Assembly: GCA_016182545.1 (NCBI GenBank)
Contig: JACPGG010000050.1
Span: 5,323-45,695, forward strand
Source: Ignavibacteriales bacterium
GTDB lineage: Bacteria > Bacteroidota > Ignavibacteria > UBA10030 > UBA8401
Length of the DNA stretch: 40,373 nt
Direction: 5' to 3'
Shown: positions 1 through 9,407 of the stretch, piece after piece
Numbering within the stretch: position 1 is the stretch's first letter
Layout: each line of letters opens with the position of its first letter
Notes under the pieces: model-generated
Seen by the model: only the letters and a program-made list of their open reading frames with translations
The model's database searches: none
Told to the model about the DNA's origin: nothing
Program-made: the position numbers and the translations under genes

Positions 1-1311
1 CCTGATTCTGCATCGTTTAAGAAAGTATTTGTCTGGATTGATACCCTTGTCGGTGGTGGAACAAAACCATACTATCGTTCACACACTGTCAGTATCGAAA
101 AGAATTTTCTTTACGTCAACGGCGGTGATTTCGGCGGAACCCGCATTATGGATATCTTCGATCCGCTCAATCCTTTGCAAGTCGGTTCATACGGAAAAGG
201 GAGCACCCCGTATGTTCACGATGCGATCATCAGGAATGATACCCTTTACGCTTCAGCAATTAACGGAAACCGATTGGATATTGTGGATTTTTCAACGAAA
301 GGTCACTACACACAAAATACAACCGGGAAGATCGTCAGCAAAACAACGACAGCCCCTGAAGGAAGAACACATCAGGCATGGTTAACTGAGGATGGAAATT
401 ATATGTTCGTCGCTACCGAAGTAACCGGCGGACATCTGCACATTTATGACATTACAAATAGAACCAGTCCAATTGAAATAGCAACCTGGTCCTCTGATCC
501 AATAGCGAGCATCCACAATGTTTTTGTGAAGGGCGATTTCCTCTACATTGCATATTATGGTGAAGGCTTCAGAGTGCTTGATATTAAAAATCCTTCCAAT
601 CCGATCGAAGTGGCATTCTATGATACGTATCCCGGCTCAACTCAACCCGGCCACAACTCTGTTTTTCACGGAGCGTGGGGTGTTTATCCTTATTTCCCAT
701 CAGGAAAAATTGCTGTCTCAGATATGAATACAGGTTTGTATGTACTGACAGTGAATGAGAAGCATGGCGGAAATGTAACCGGCGTCGTTCGTGATGCCGG
801 CACAGGTCAAGTGCTGGAGAATGTAGAAGTGCTTGTTCAGGAGATGGGGAGAAAGTCACTCACAAATGTTTCCGGAAGATATGCGTATGGAAGCGCCTCG
901 GGTGCGCATACGATAAAATTTTCAAAGAGTGGATATATTGCACGACTTGACACTGTGGTCACCATAGCAGGAACAATGGACACAGTTGATATCTCACTTA
1001 CTCCCGTCTCAACCGGTGCGGATATCGTACAAAACCACGACGTGCCGAGAGAATATTCTCTTTTGCAAAATTTCCCAAACCCGTTCAACCCGGAAACACA
1101 GATTGGTTTCACAATTCAGGTTTCAGGTTTTACGTCTCTGAAGGTGTTCGATATGCTCGGACGTGAAATTGAATCGTTCGTGAACCGAACTGTTTCCCCC
1201 GGCTTCTATACTATTACAATGAATGCAGGGAGTCTTTCAAGCGGTGTATACTACTATACACTGACATCAGGAACATTCTCCTCAACCAAAAAAATGGTCG
1301 TCACTAAATGA
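1..1311 (+). CDS. LVIVD-repeat (choice-of-anchor B-like) T9SS-exported protein, 5' truncated
   Basis: The reading frame is open from base 1, so the gene starts outside the window. The visible part holds beta-propeller-like LVIVD repeats of the form [IVL]-x-D-[IL]-x-[ND]-P with following P-[IL]-[EQ]-V/I stretches (around 148-190, 430-490 and 575-620). These are followed by a carboxypeptidase-regulatory-like fold (about 770-990, starting N-V-T-G-V-V-R-D-A) and a C-terminal T9SS type A sorting domain with Q-N-F-P-N-P-F-N-P. Proteins with this tail are known to be exported through the type IX system and held at the cell surface or released. The stop codon overlaps the next start (ATGA), so the two genes are probably translationally coupled. 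The substrate or function of the propeller cannot be read from sequence. Confidence 0.88.
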   Translation, partial: PDSASFKKVFVWIDTLVGGGTKPYYRSHTVSIEKNFLYVNGGDFGGTRIMDIFDPLNPLQVGSYGKGSTPYVHDAIIRNDTLYASAINGNRLDIVDFSTKGHYTQNTTGKIVSKTTTAPEGRTHQAWLTEDGNYMFVATEVTGGHLHIYDITNRTSPIEIATWSSDPIASIHNVFVKGDFLYIAYYGEGFRVLDIKNPSNPIEVAFYDTYPGSTQPGHNSVFHGAWGVYPYFPSGKIAVSDMNTGLYVLTVNEKHGGNVTGVVRDAGTGQVLENVEVLVQEMGRKSLTNVSGRYAYGSASGAHTIKFSKSGYIARLDTVVTIAGTMDTVDISLTPVSTGADIVQNHDVPREYSLLQNFPNPFNPETQIGFTIQVSGFTSLKVFDMLGREIESFVNRTVSPGFYTITMNAGSLSSGVYYYTLTSGTFSSTKKMVVTK

Positions 1312-3653
1312 AATCATTCGTCTGCCTCCTCTTCCTTGGTTCTCTTCTTTATTCTCAAGAACGATACAGTCAAGTCCGGATCCCCGTCCACTCTGCGGAG
1401 GAGTTCAAACGGATCGCCGATCTTGGTATTGCAATTGACCATGTTGAGGGAAAGATCGGCGGAACAATATCGGTTTTCCTGAGCGAGACCGAATTGAAGC
1501 AGTTGGATGAAGCAAATGTTCCGTATTCGTTCATCATCAAGGACTGGATACAATTCTACGCCGAACGGCAACGCCGGAAAATCGGATCCCTGCAAAAATT
1601 CTCATCAACCGCACCGAAAAATTTCAGGTACGGTGCCATGGGTGGATTCCTGACGTACGCCGAAGTGATTCAGCAATTGGATTCAATGAAACTTCTCTTT
1701 CCGGCTCTCATCACTTCAAAGGATTCCATCGGTCACACCCACGAGGGACGAGCGATTTACGCACTCAAGATCTCCGACAATCCCTCGACCACCGAACCGT
1801 CCGAACCGGAAGTACTTTATACCGCACTCCATCATGCCCGCGAGCCGCAGGGAATGATGACAGTGATCTATTACATGTGGTGGCTGCTTGAAAATTACAC
1901 CACAGATCCGGAAGCAAAATACCTTGTCGACAATCGACAGATGTGGTTTATCCCCGTCGTCAATCCGGATGGCTATGTATTCAACCAAACACTGCAGCCG
2001 AACGGCGGCGCGATGTGGAGAAAGAACCGACGTGACAATCTTAACGGAACATTCGGAGTCGATCTGAACAGGAATTACGGTCCCGAGTTCATGTGGAATG
2101 CTCCGAATGGAGGATCAAGCACGAGCACTAGCAGTGACGTCTATCGGGGAAGTTCACCATTCTCCGAACCTGAGACGCAAGCGATCGATGCGTTCATGCG
2201 GGCACATGTTATAAAGACTTGTTTCAATTACCACACTTATAGCAATCTATTGATCTATCCGTGGGGATACAAATCGATGGAAAGTGAGGACTCGATCCTT
2301 TTCCGTGATTGGTCGTTCGATATGACATCGGTGAATCGGTATGCGACGGGAACAGACCTTCAAACGGTCGCGTACTCTACCAGAGGCAATTCAGACGACT
2401 ATATGTTCGGAGATACTTCCGGTGCAAAAATACGGACGTATGCGCTGACGCCCGAAGTAGGCGCCACAGGATTCTGGCCATCGATCGAAGAGATCTATCC
2501 TCTTGCAGAAGAGAATTTAAACGCAAATAAGTACCTGGCATTTGTTGCAGGAGAATATCTTTCTGTTCAGACTTTTTTGAATAATGGCGTAAACAGCGGA
2601 ATGGTCATCGATAATAAGGGCCTGAGTGAATCGCAACCTCATCTCTTTCACTTTCAAACTTCCGATGGCGTTGTCAGCTCATCTGCCGCATCCGGCACTA
2701 TTCCTTCTCGGTCCAGCGATACAATACAGTTCGCCTTCGTCCTTGGAAATCCTATCCCATCACCAACTGCAAAAATTTATATCAAGGACGCAGTTGGCGG
2801 AGCGATGGTAAACGACAGCGTTATGTTCCTTACAGGATCATCGACGATAGTATTTCACGACAGTGCAAACTCCACCTCACAATGGTCCACCGGCACAGGA
2901 TGGAGCGGCGTCGATGATCTTCTTGCGAACTCAAAAGTATTCACCGACAGTCCGAACGGAAAGTACGCTGCGAATGTCGATAATTCTCTCACGCTCCTCT
3001 CTCCCATCGATCTTACCTCTTATCAGTTCGCTGAACTGCAATTCAAAACAAAATGGTCGATCGAACCGGTGTGGGATTTCGGCGTGGTGGAAATTTCGAC
3101 CGACGGCGGTTCGGTGTGGAAACCGGTAAAGACGCGATATTCGCGAAAAGGATCTGAACGATTCGGCAGCAAGCAGCCCGCGGGAAGTTTCGGATACGAT
3201 GCGTTCTCCCCTACCAGTGGATGGATCGATCAGAGAGCGGACATTTCAGAATTTGCCGGCAAGCAGATAGCGATCAGATACCGACTATCATCCGACGGAG
3301 GTGAAGAACGCGATGGATGGTATCTGGATGATATACAGGTCATCGGATATTCACACCCTCCTCTGTCAGTTACGGACAAAGAAATTCCATATTCATTTAT
3401 ATTATTGCAGAATTACCCGAATCCATTCAATCCTGTCACGCGAATTAACTATGGAATTCCTCGCTCAGGTTTCGTAACATTGTATGTGTATGATGTGCTG
3501 GGAAGAAGGATTGCGGAGTTGGTGAACGGATATCAAGAAGCGGGAAATCACAGCACCTACTTTGATGCATCGGGGAATTCCTCAGGAATATATTTTTACC
3601 GGTTATCAACCGGTTCGCACTCTTCCGTGCGAACAATGACAGTACTCAAATGA
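1308..3653 (+). CDS. M14-family zinc carboxypeptidase with T9SS sorting domain
   Basis: 781 aa. A short hydrophobic N-terminus (residues 1-16) is a likely Sec signal. The peptidase M14 domain spans about 115-420: the H-x-x-E zinc pair is H176/E179 in L-H-H-A-R-E-P, the third zinc ligand is H309 in F-N-Y-H-T, and the catalytic glutamate is E383 in T-P-E-V-G. The substrate-binding N-P-D-G-Y and D-L-N-R-N-Y blocks are also present. A beta-sandwich region typical of secreted peptidases follows (about 530-685, with E-I-S-T-D-G-G and W-Y-L-D-D-I). The last 85 residues are a T9SS type A sorting domain (Q-N-Y-P-N-P-F-N-P). All catalytic residues are intact, so an extracellular metallocarboxypeptidase acting on peptides is likely. 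ATGA overlaps exist with both the upstream and the downstream gene. Confidence 0.93.
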   Translation: MKSFVCLLFLGSLLYSQERYSQVRIPVHSAEEFKRIADLGIAIDHVEGKIGGTISVFLSETELKQLDEANVPYSFIIKDWIQFYAERQRRKIGSLQKFSSTAPKNFRYGAMGGFLTYAEVIQQLDSMKLLFPALITSKDSIGHTHEGRAIYALKISDNPSTTEPSEPEVLYTALHHAREPQGMMTVIYYMWWLLENYTTDPEAKYLVDNRQMWFIPVVNPDGYVFNQTLQPNGGAMWRKNRRDNLNGTFGVDLNRNYGPEFMWNAPNGGSSTSTSSDVYRGSSPFSEPETQAIDAFMRAHVIKTCFNYHTYSNLLIYPWGYKSMESEDSILFRDWSFDMTSVNRYATGTDLQTVAYSTRGNSDDYMFGDTSGAKIRTYALTPEVGATGFWPSIEEIYPLAEENLNANKYLAFVAGEYLSVQTFLNNGVNSGMVIDNKGLSESQPHLFHFQTSDGVVSSSAASGTIPSRSSDTIQFAFVLGNPIPSPTAKIYIKDAVGGAMVNDSVMFLTGSSTIVFHDSANSTSQWSTGTGWSGVDDLLANSKVFTDSPNGKYAANVDNSLTLLSPIDLTSYQFAELQFKTKWSIEPVWDFGVVEISTDGGSVWKPVKTRYSRKGSERFGSKQPAGSFGYDAFSPTSGWIDQRADISEFAGKQIAIRYRLSSDGGEERDGWYLDDIQVIGYSHPPLSVTDKEIPYSFILLQNYPNPFNPVTRINYGIPRSGFVTLYVYDVLGRRIAELVNGYQEAGNHSTYFDASGNSSGIYFYRLSTGSHSSVRTMTVLK

Positions 3654-4525
3654 ACAGACAAGAGATCATTGAAAAGCTTATTGCGGAGCTCCTGAAGGAG
3701 CAATCCGCAGAACACAAATGCCTTTGCAAGGATGGCATCTGCGCAGACGGGCATTGTGTCATCCATAACAAAGAAGGGGTCCGTTCCATTGTTGAGAACG
3801 GAGCGACACGCATCTCGGCGGGATACGGCGTTGAAAAAGAAGGGGGCGTTGAACCGAACCTCGCGCGGATGATCGACCATACGTTATTGAAGCCCGAAGC
3901 GACCGTCCAACAGGTGGAGCAATTATGCGCCGAGGCAAAGAAATTCCTCTTTGCCAGCGTCTGCATCAATCCTTCGTATGTGCCGTTGTGCGCATCCCTG
4001 TTGAAAGATACTGCCGTAAAGGTCTGCACGGTGATCGGATTTCCTCTCGGCGCCACATCGACCGAAACAAAAGCGTTTGAAACCGAGAATGTGATCAAGA
4101 ACGGCGCAACGGAAGTTGATATGGTGATCAATGTCGGCAGGTTGAAATCGGGCGATTACGAATATGTGGAACACGATATCTTTGCCGTCGTCAGTACGGC
4201 AAAACGGTACGGCGTGCTGAGCAAAGTGATCCTTGAAACCGGCTTGCTCACCGACGACGAAAAGGTCGTTGCCTGCATGCTGTCAAAACGTGCCGGGGCG
4301 GACTTTGTAAAGACATCGACAGGATTCTCCAAAGGAGGAGCAACTGCCGGAGACATCGCATTGATGCGCTACGTTGTCGGCAGTGCCATGGGGGTGAAAG
4401 CATCCGGCGGCGTCCGCACACGCGAAGATGCACTGAAGATGGTCGCCAGCGGCGCAGACCGAATCGGTGCAAGTGCGAGTGTTGCCATTGCAAGCGGTGC
4501 AACAGCGACCGGAGGGGGATATTAG
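3650..4525 (+). CDS. deoC: Deoxyribose-phosphate aldolase with N-terminal extension
   Basis: 291 aa, against about 220 for typical DeoC. The TIM-barrel aldolase occupies about 72-285. By alignment from memory to E. coli DeoC, the Schiff-base lysine is K221 (A-D-F-V-K-T-S-T-G), the second lysine is K250 ([10 protein letters not shown]) and the catalytic aspartate is D157 (E-V-D-M-V). The enzyme cleaves 2-deoxyribose-5-phosphate to glyceraldehyde-3-phosphate and acetaldehyde. Residues 1-18 form an amphipathic helix and are followed by a cysteine cluster (C24, C26, C31, C36) and a linker that are not part of the aldolase fold. The helix resembles microcompartment encapsulation peptides, although no shell genes are in the window. 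The start overlaps the carboxypeptidase stop (ATGA). Confidence 0.93.
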   Translation: MNRQEIIEKLIAELLKEQSAEHKCLCKDGICADGHCVIHNKEGVRSIVENGATRISAGYGVEKEGGVEPNLARMIDHTLLKPEATVQQVEQLCAEAKKFLFASVCINPSYVPLCASLLKDTAVKVCTVIGFPLGATSTETKAFETENVIKNGATEVDMVINVGRLKSGDYEYVEHDIFAVVSTAKRYGVLSKVILETGLLTDDEKVVACMLSKRAGADFVKTSTGFSKGGATAGDIALMRYVVGSAMGVKASGGVRTREDALKMVASGADRIGASASVAIASGATATGGGY

Positions 4526-5060
4526 AAATTTTTTACATATCGGACTCTTTCTTGGTGCAGTACTGGTCGCCGGCTGTACTTCGTCAGGCTATTCTACTTT
4601 TGGTAGAAGCGACGGCGAGTACGTGACTGAAACCGAGCCCGACGACACCACGACGGCAGCGGAAGAACCATCGGAACAGGAAGAGACGCAAACTACAGCA
4701 GCTCCTCCCTCAACAACGCAACGATTCAATGTTCAGGCAGATACGCTGTCGGCTCATACGCGGAAAAAGACGAACGGCGGGAATGCCACCATTTCTGTCC
4801 GCGCAGCAGCACCGACGAAATATTATAGCGTGCAGATCGGTGCGTACAGAAAGAAGATCAATGCCGACCGGAATTACACAGTGACGCAGAAACGCTTCAA
4901 GTTACCGATGATCAGGCTGTATGAAGGGGGGATTAAGATGGAACGGATCTGTGCCGGGCGATTTGCAACGAAGAAACAGGCGGAAGATTTTCTGAAAAAG
5001 ATTCAAGAACAATATCCGAAAGACTACACCGAAGCATGGGTCTGCATGTTCAAAAAATAA
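4467..5060 (+). CDS. SPOR-domain lipoprotein
   Basis: The protein has a lipoprotein signal (hydrophobic stretch ending L-V-A-G-C), a Thr/Glu/Pro-rich linker, and a C-terminal SPOR domain beginning [13 protein letters not shown] domains bind denuded septal peptidoglycan, so a cell-envelope or division-site role is likely. The only in-frame ATG (4467) lies 59 nt inside deoC and gives a long N-terminus. A strong Shine-Dalgarno-like GGAGG at 4511-4515 is placed 5 nt before an ATT codon at 4521, which would give a compact signal peptide starting I-R-N-F-L-H. The true start may therefore be ATT at 4521 or one of the GTG/TTG codons at 4473-4488. The next gene, another SPOR protein, overlaps its 3' end. 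Confidence 0.85.
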   Translation: MQVRVLPLQAVQQRPEGDIRNFLHIGLFLGAVLVAGCTSSGYSTFGRSDGEYVTETEPDDTTTAAEEPSEQEETQTTAAPPSTTQRFNVQADTLSAHTRKKTNGGNATISVRAAAPTKYYSVQIGAYRKKINADRNYTVTQKRFKLPMIRLYEGGIKMERICAGRFATKKQAEDFLKKIQEQYPKDYTEAWVCMFKK

Positions 5061-5617
5061 AGCAATTCTCCCTCTCTCTCACTTTATTCCTCTTTGTAAT
5101 CGGCGTATCGGGATTTTACCCATCGGGAAATTTATCACTGGAATCCGATTCGCTGCAGTATCAACCACACAAAGAAAAGTTGAGTACATTCGAACGATCG
5201 TTCAAGCCGTCATTTTACGATACTGAAGTATATCGCTATAAAAAAAATGATACGCCAAAAGCATCCGGCATTGCGATCGATAATCCGACCTCCGCACAAC
5301 CCGAAACGCTGCAGGGATTCCGCGTTCAATTGATCGCCACGAGCGAGTACGACCAGGCGATCACGCTGCGGAATGAACTGAACCTCAAATATCCCGACCT
5401 GTGGATCTATACCGTGTACGAAGCGCCGATGTATAAAGTGCGGGCGGGGGATTTTTCAAACAGGTATGAAGCAAAAACGCTGCTGGATAAAATTCAGACT
5501 GACGGATACCGCGCTGCGTGGATCGTGCCGGATAAAGTGATCAAGAACCAACCTCCTAAACCTCCCCTTCCTGCGCAGATCGACAGCACGGCGGTACAGA
5601 GCAACATCGAAGAGTGA
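5036..5617 (+). CDS. SPOR-domain protein, exported
   Basis: 193 aa. A hydrophobic segment (about residues 12-27) follows a Lys/Gln N-terminus and is a likely signal or anchor. A low-complexity linker follows, then a SPOR domain from about residue 90 (G-F-R-V-Q-L-I-A-T) to 170, including Y-K-V-R-A-G-D-F. It is a second, diverged SPOR protein in tandem with the preceding lipoprotein and overlaps it by 25 nt, so the pair is probably cotranslated. The family binds glycan strands at division sites; the exact role is unknown. Its stop codon abuts the stop of the convergent gene: TGATCA at 5615-5620 supplies both stops. Confidence 0.85.
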   Translation: MGLHVQKIKQFSLSLTLFLFVIGVSGFYPSGNLSLESDSLQYQPHKEKLSTFERSFKPSFYDTEVYRYKKNDTPKASGIAIDNPTSAQPETLQGFRVQLIATSEYDQAITLRNELNLKYPDLWIYTVYEAPMYKVRAGDFSNRYEAKTLLDKIQTDGYRAAWIVPDKVIKNQPPKPPLPAQIDSTAVQSNIEE

Positions 5618-7283
5618 TCATTTTTCTTTGAAGATCACCCCATCCACAGGCCAACGGGGACGAACCCGAATCGTATCTTTGTAATGAGAAAATTGTTCCG
5701 CACGGAGAAACGGAAACGGCTTCCCCGCATCGTGCATAAAGTTTTTGTTCAGATCGTCGAATGCTTTCAGGACATATCTCCCCTCCGGCAAACGGCTGAA
5801 TGAGAATTTGCCTGCGGCAGATGTCTTCACTTTTTTTTGCGGCTGCTTTTTGTCAACAATGTTCTCTGTCTGTATCACGGAAGTCTCGCTCCGGAATCCG
5901 GCAAAATTCCCTTCGATAGAACCGTAATTCTCCGGATCATCGATTGAAAACTGAACTGTCGTGATGCTGTCTTTGCGCATGTTTCCCGCCAAATCGGCAA
6001 TATAATTCCACACGATGCTGAGTGAGTACGTTTCATTGACTGCGAACGGTATTGTCGGTTTGACCGAGACGGCGGCAGGATCCAGCCACGTGAAAATACA
6101 TGGAACCGATGATGAATCTTTGTTCCTCAATATTCTAAATATCGAATCTGCCTGTGCTCGACGGATAACATCGGAGAACCGTACCATGATGCTGTTATCG
6201 CTGAAGATCTTTGACGACGAATCTTTGATGGAGAGGAAGAGTATCGATGCGGGAATCGTATCTTGCACTCCGCTGCCGGTAAAGAGTTTGCTCTGCGCCA
6301 GCGGACTCATCCCGTATCCTGCTTTATCTTTCACTGTTTCCTGCACATGAAGAAGATACAACGAATCGCCATACTGCCGATCTGTTATGAGTGTATAAGC
6401 CGTTAGTTGGAAATTCGTAGGAAAGAGTTCGAGTACGTTGACGAGCGTTCTTCCCATTGTGTCGGTGATCGCGAATGACGAAGATCGTATTGTTGTGGTA
6501 TCCATCGGTTCACTGAACTGCACCGACAAATGGCTGCCGTCAACCGGCTGCGCCGATGTAATACGCGGCGCGGTCGTATCCTCTTTTGCAATGATGAATT
6601 TCAATCCTGACTTCATACTATCGGATTCAGTCAGCGTAACATCATCCGTTGTGCCGACACCATCGGTTTCCGGATCGTAGAGCAGATTGCGGAACTCGTC
6701 GCGGACAGCAAAGAGCCGGTACATTCCCGGCGCAATGTTCGTCAACCGGAATTCGCCATCCTTCCCTGTCTGTGTCAGGTAATCGGGTTTCGTGTACTTC
6801 GGGTCGAGCGTGTCCGCTTTGATATCATTCAATCGGTACGAAAAGATCATCACGCCATCCGGCTTTTCGTCGAACACCTTCCCTGTGATCATGCCGTTGT
6901 CGATCTTGTCCCCCGTTGCAAACGAAAGGGAAAATGAATTCGCCATGCGGTTCGATGCCCGCACATCTCTCACGTCGGTACCGATCGTAATGACGTACGT
7001 CGTGTTCTTCCTCAACTCTTCGTGAAAGATCAGTTCAACTTCGGTCCCGCTCCAATCGAATTCTTTGTCTTGAATATTTGGTGAAATGAAGATCGCCTCT
7101 TCCGTCGACCGGCGGTCGACGTATTCGCTGAATTCCAATACGATCTTGTTGTCCGTAAAATTTGTCGTCTGCGGAAGAGGATAGACTGAAGTGATCTCCG
7201 GCGGAAACGAATCGACCGGCGCAGCCGGAGAGGAACATCAGAAAGAATGCAAATGATATTGTCGTTTTAAGTATCGACTTCAC
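5618..7283 (-). CDS. Ig-like (Big_5/SbsA type) envelope lipoprotein, frameshifted near its signal peptide
   Basis: The intact part (5618-7138 and upstream in the same frame to about 7219) encodes Ig-like modules of the Big_5 type found in Bacteroidota lipoproteins, with L-E-F-S-E-Y-V-D-R-R at the first module, later prealbumin-like segments (G-x-x-R-L-F-A-V-R-D), and a C-terminal R-Y-V-L-K-A-F-D-D-L-N-K-N. The lipoprotein signal (V-K-S-I-L-K to L-S-G-C, GTG start near 7283) is in a different frame. At 7214-7224 the two frames join at a GCGC run: a 2-nt loss or 1-nt gain would restore C-A-P-V-D-S-F-P-P-E-I. The gene is either broken in this strain or the consensus has an indel here. Function is unknown beyond surface or periplasmic anchoring. 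Confidence 0.8.
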
Positions 7284-7297
7284 CAAAAACAATTCTG

Positions 7298-7419
7298 TGT
7301 CATTCTGAACGGAGTCCCGACGATTTTTGTCGGGACGGAGTGAAGAATCTGGTTTGCGGGGGGGATTCACTTTGCTTCTCTGCGCTGCAACCAGATTCCT
7401 CGCTTCGCTCGGAATGACA
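7298..7419. repeat. Dispersed inverted-repeat element, copy 1
   Basis: A 122-nt element with nested inverted repeats. The outer arms read TGTCATTC... and ...GAATGACA. A middle pair GAATCTGG/CCAGATTC and an inner stem GTCCCGAC/GTCGGGAC (7314-7321 with 7329-7336) complete it. A second copy in the same orientation lies at 15288-15419. It sits just upstream of the frameshifted lipoprotein and has no coding capacity of its own. It resembles intergenic palindromes common in this part of the bacterial tree. Confidence 0.8.
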
Positions 7420-7516
7420 CATGATCTTTTTTCCTTTACCATGGTTTATTATACCCATAAATCACGAGAGATAAAATATTGAATTTCAGAATAGTGTTGA
7501 CTACATTGAGACAGGA

Positions 7517-7549
7517 AACCTTGCGAAGGTTCTAAACCTTCGCAAGGTT
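7517..7549. repeat. Perfect 15-bp inverted repeat (hairpin)
   Basis: Arms AACCTTGCGAAGGTT (7517-7531) and AACCTTCGCAAGGTT (7535-7549) are exact reverse complements around a 3-nt loop. Each arm is itself nearly palindromic. The hairpin ends 25 nt before the PorV/PorQ-family start and upstream of its Shine-Dalgarno, so it would lie in the 5' leader. It has no T-tract, so it is not an obvious terminator. Confidence 0.8.
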
Positions 7550-7574
7550 AGTGAAAACATACGAGGAGATTTCG

Positions 7575-8513
7575 ATGCGAACGAATAAAAGTATTGCCGC
7601 ACTATTCTTTATCCCCTTCTTTCTTATTTCCGGCGAGCGCCCCACATACGATTTCCTGCGGCAGGATGTCAGCGCGAGAGCATCGGCAATGGCAGGAAGT
7701 TTTGTATCGATGAACGGCGATCCGACCGGTGTTTTTTATAATCCCGCAAGTATTGGAACCGCATTATCCCCGCAGGCGGTCTTTGGATATACAAATCATC
7801 TGCTCGATATCAACGCTGGATTTGCCGTCTACTCTCAAGAACTTCCGGATATCGGCGTGTTCGGATTGGGTGTTAATTATATCAACTACGGCACGTTCGA
7901 TGAAACAGATGTCCTCGCAAACAAACTCGGCACATTCGGCGCGGGGGACATGGCATTGTCGTTATCTCTTGCACGCCTGTATGACGAGAATATCTATTAT
8001 GGCGTCACTGCAAAACTGATCTATTCATCCATTGCAGATGTCAGTTCATCTGCAATTGCAGCAGATATTGGTCTGCTCTATTTGATTCCCGGTGATGATC
8101 CGATGTCATTCGGTATCTCACTGTCAAATATCGGAACGCAACTCGATCCGTACATGGAGACGAAGGAATCTCTCCCCTTTGAATTGAAGATCGGCGGAAC
8201 GATCAAGCCGCAGCATCTTCCTCTTCAGTTGAATCTGAATTTCCACAAGTTGAATGAAGAACGCGATTCGTTCGCCGAACGGTTCAACGCATTTTCCCTC
8301 GGCGGCGAGTTTACACTGAGCAAAGCATTGCGATTCCGATTCGGCTACAACAATGAGCGGAGAAAAGAATTGAAGATCGGCACATCGGCAGGTATGGCGG
8401 GCTTTTCACTCGGCGGCGGACTGGTGCTGAACAAATTGCGTCTCGATTACAGCTTCAATTCCCTCGGCAAGATCGGCAGCATGAGCCGAATTACCGTGGC
8501 GCTGGATGTATAG
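7575..8513 (+). CDS. PorV/PorQ-family outer-membrane protein
   Basis: 312 aa from ATG 7575, chosen because GAGGAG at 7563-7568 lies 6 nt upstream; a GTG at 7551 would add eight residues. A Sec signal (about residues 1-22) precedes the family signature S-A-R-A-S-A-M-A-G-S-F and N-P-A-S-I-G, followed by alternating beta-strand segments and an aromatic C-terminal region consistent with an outer-membrane barrel related to FadL. PorV and PorQ are T9SS components: PorV shuttles cargo to the attachment complex. This fits the three T9SS-tagged proteins in the window. Which subfamily this belongs to cannot be decided by eye. Confidence 0.82.
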   Translation: MRTNKSIAALFFIPFFLISGERPTYDFLRQDVSARASAMAGSFVSMNGDPTGVFYNPASIGTALSPQAVFGYTNHLLDINAGFAVYSQELPDIGVFGLGVNYINYGTFDETDVLANKLGTFGAGDMALSLSLARLYDENIYYGVTAKLIYSSIADVSSSAIAADIGLLYLIPGDDPMSFGISLSNIGTQLDPYMETKESLPFELKIGGTIKPQHLPLQLNLNFHKLNEERDSFAERFNAFSLGGEFTLSKALRFRFGYNNERRKELKIGTSAGMAGFSLGGGLVLNKLRLDYSFNSLGKIGSMSRITVALDV

Positions 8514-8770
8514 AATATCTTTGTAAGTGATGTTACACAAAACAATAAAAAAGTCATGGTGAGCCTGCCTGCACGAAGCCTATGCTTCGTTTCGGCTAAG
8601 GCAGGCAAGGCGCAGGCTAAGTTATTGAAGTCATCTTTCGGTGCATCCTTCAAATTCATTAGTCATGCTGAGCGAGCGTAGCGAGTCGAAGCATGCTCAG
8701 GATGGCTGTTATTCCTGCGCCGCGTCGAACCACTTCCCAACTCTCTGCACAACATGAATTTGTAATATGT

Positions 8771-8803
8771 AGATGGGCTCCACCTGACAGGTGGAGCCCA
8801 TCT
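8771..8803. repeat. 33-nt near-perfect palindrome
   Basis: Arms AGATGGGCTCCACCTG (8771-8786) and CAGGTGGAGCCCATCT (8788-8803) are exact reverse complements around a single A. With almost no loop it would extrude as a cruciform or form a strong hairpin in RNA. It is not followed directly by a T-tract. Confidence 0.85.
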
Positions 8804-8810
8804 GAGTGTA

Positions 8811-8841
8811 GCCGGACAACACGTTCCGGCTTTTCTTTTTT
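8811..8841 (+). terminator. Rho-independent terminator candidate
   Basis: Stem GCCGGA (8811-8816) with TCCGGC (8825-8830), loop of 8 nt, followed by TTTTCTTTTTT. It would end plus-strand transcripts coming from the PorV/PorQ gene, about 300 nt upstream, before the DUF2200 gene. Confidence 0.6.
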
Positions 8842-8998
8842 GAACAAAGAAGATGTCTGACATCTCACCTCAACAAAATTTCCCACCTTCTCTGTTGATT
8901 TAGTGATGCATGCTTTTTAGATTAGCGCAATCCTTTGGCGACAGGGCTAACGTGCAGCGAACCATCTAAATTAATTTTGACAATCAATAATTACCGAA

Positions 8999-9349
8999 AT
9001 GGATAATACTAGAGTATTCAAAATGTCTTTTGCCAGCATCTATCCGTTATATATACAAAAAGCGGAGAAGAAGGGACGCACAAAAGCGGAAGTCGATGTC
9101 GTTATCTTTTGGCTAACGGGGTATGATAAAAAAACATTGAAACAACAGATCGACAAGAAGAACGATCTTGAAACATTTTTCGCTCAGGCACCGCACATGA
9201 ATCCGAATGCTTCAAAAATTACCGGCATGATTTGCGGTTATCGTGTGGAAGAGATCGAGGACAAACTGATGCAAAAGATCCGTTATATGGACAAGCTGGT
9301 CGATGAACTGGCAAAAGGAAAGACAATGGAGAAGATATTACGGGAGTAA
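8999..9349 (+). CDS. DUF2200-family protein
   Basis: 116 aa, the full length expected for DUF2200. Family features visible are [10 protein letters not shown]-x-Y near the N-terminus, K-A-E-K-K-G-R-T-K-x-E-V-D, I-F-W-L-T-G-Y and a C-terminal [15 protein letters not shown]-x-M-E-K-I-L-R. It is a soluble, mainly helical cytoplasmic protein of unknown function. Preceded by a palindrome-rich stretch, it probably has its own promoter. Confidence 0.88.
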   Translation: MDNTRVFKMSFASIYPLYIQKAEKKGRTKAEVDVVIFWLTGYDKKTLKQQIDKKNDLETFFAQAPHMNPNASKITGMICGYRVEEIEDKLMQKIRYMDKLVDELAKGKTMEKILRE

Positions 9350-9407
9350 GGAGAAATACCTTATCCTGAAAATTAATAAAGATCTCTCCCCTAAATTATA
9401 ATCTCAA

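Larger units (their letters stand above)
8514..8998. other. Gene-free stretch rich in palindromes
   Basis: 485 nt with no convincing gene. It holds a hairpin formed by GCCTGCCT/AGGCAGGC (about 8563-8607, with an inner GAAGC/GCTTC), a GAGCGAGCGTAGCGAG-type dispersed repeat fragment at about 8662-8702 bounded by CATGCT/AGCATG, a near-perfect 33-nt palindrome at 8771-8803, and a hairpin plus T-tract at 8811-8841. The small open frames here are made of repeat sequence and show no recognisable domain. Confidence 0.7.

Noticed and set aside
3646-4131. 161-aa minus-strand frame over deoC
   Set aside because: It is antisense to deoC, whose catalytic residues are intact; no protein family is recognisable.
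8659-8886. 75-aa minus-strand frame as a small gene
   Set aside because: Its sequence consists of palindromes and dispersed repeat fragments, with no ribosome-binding site or domain.
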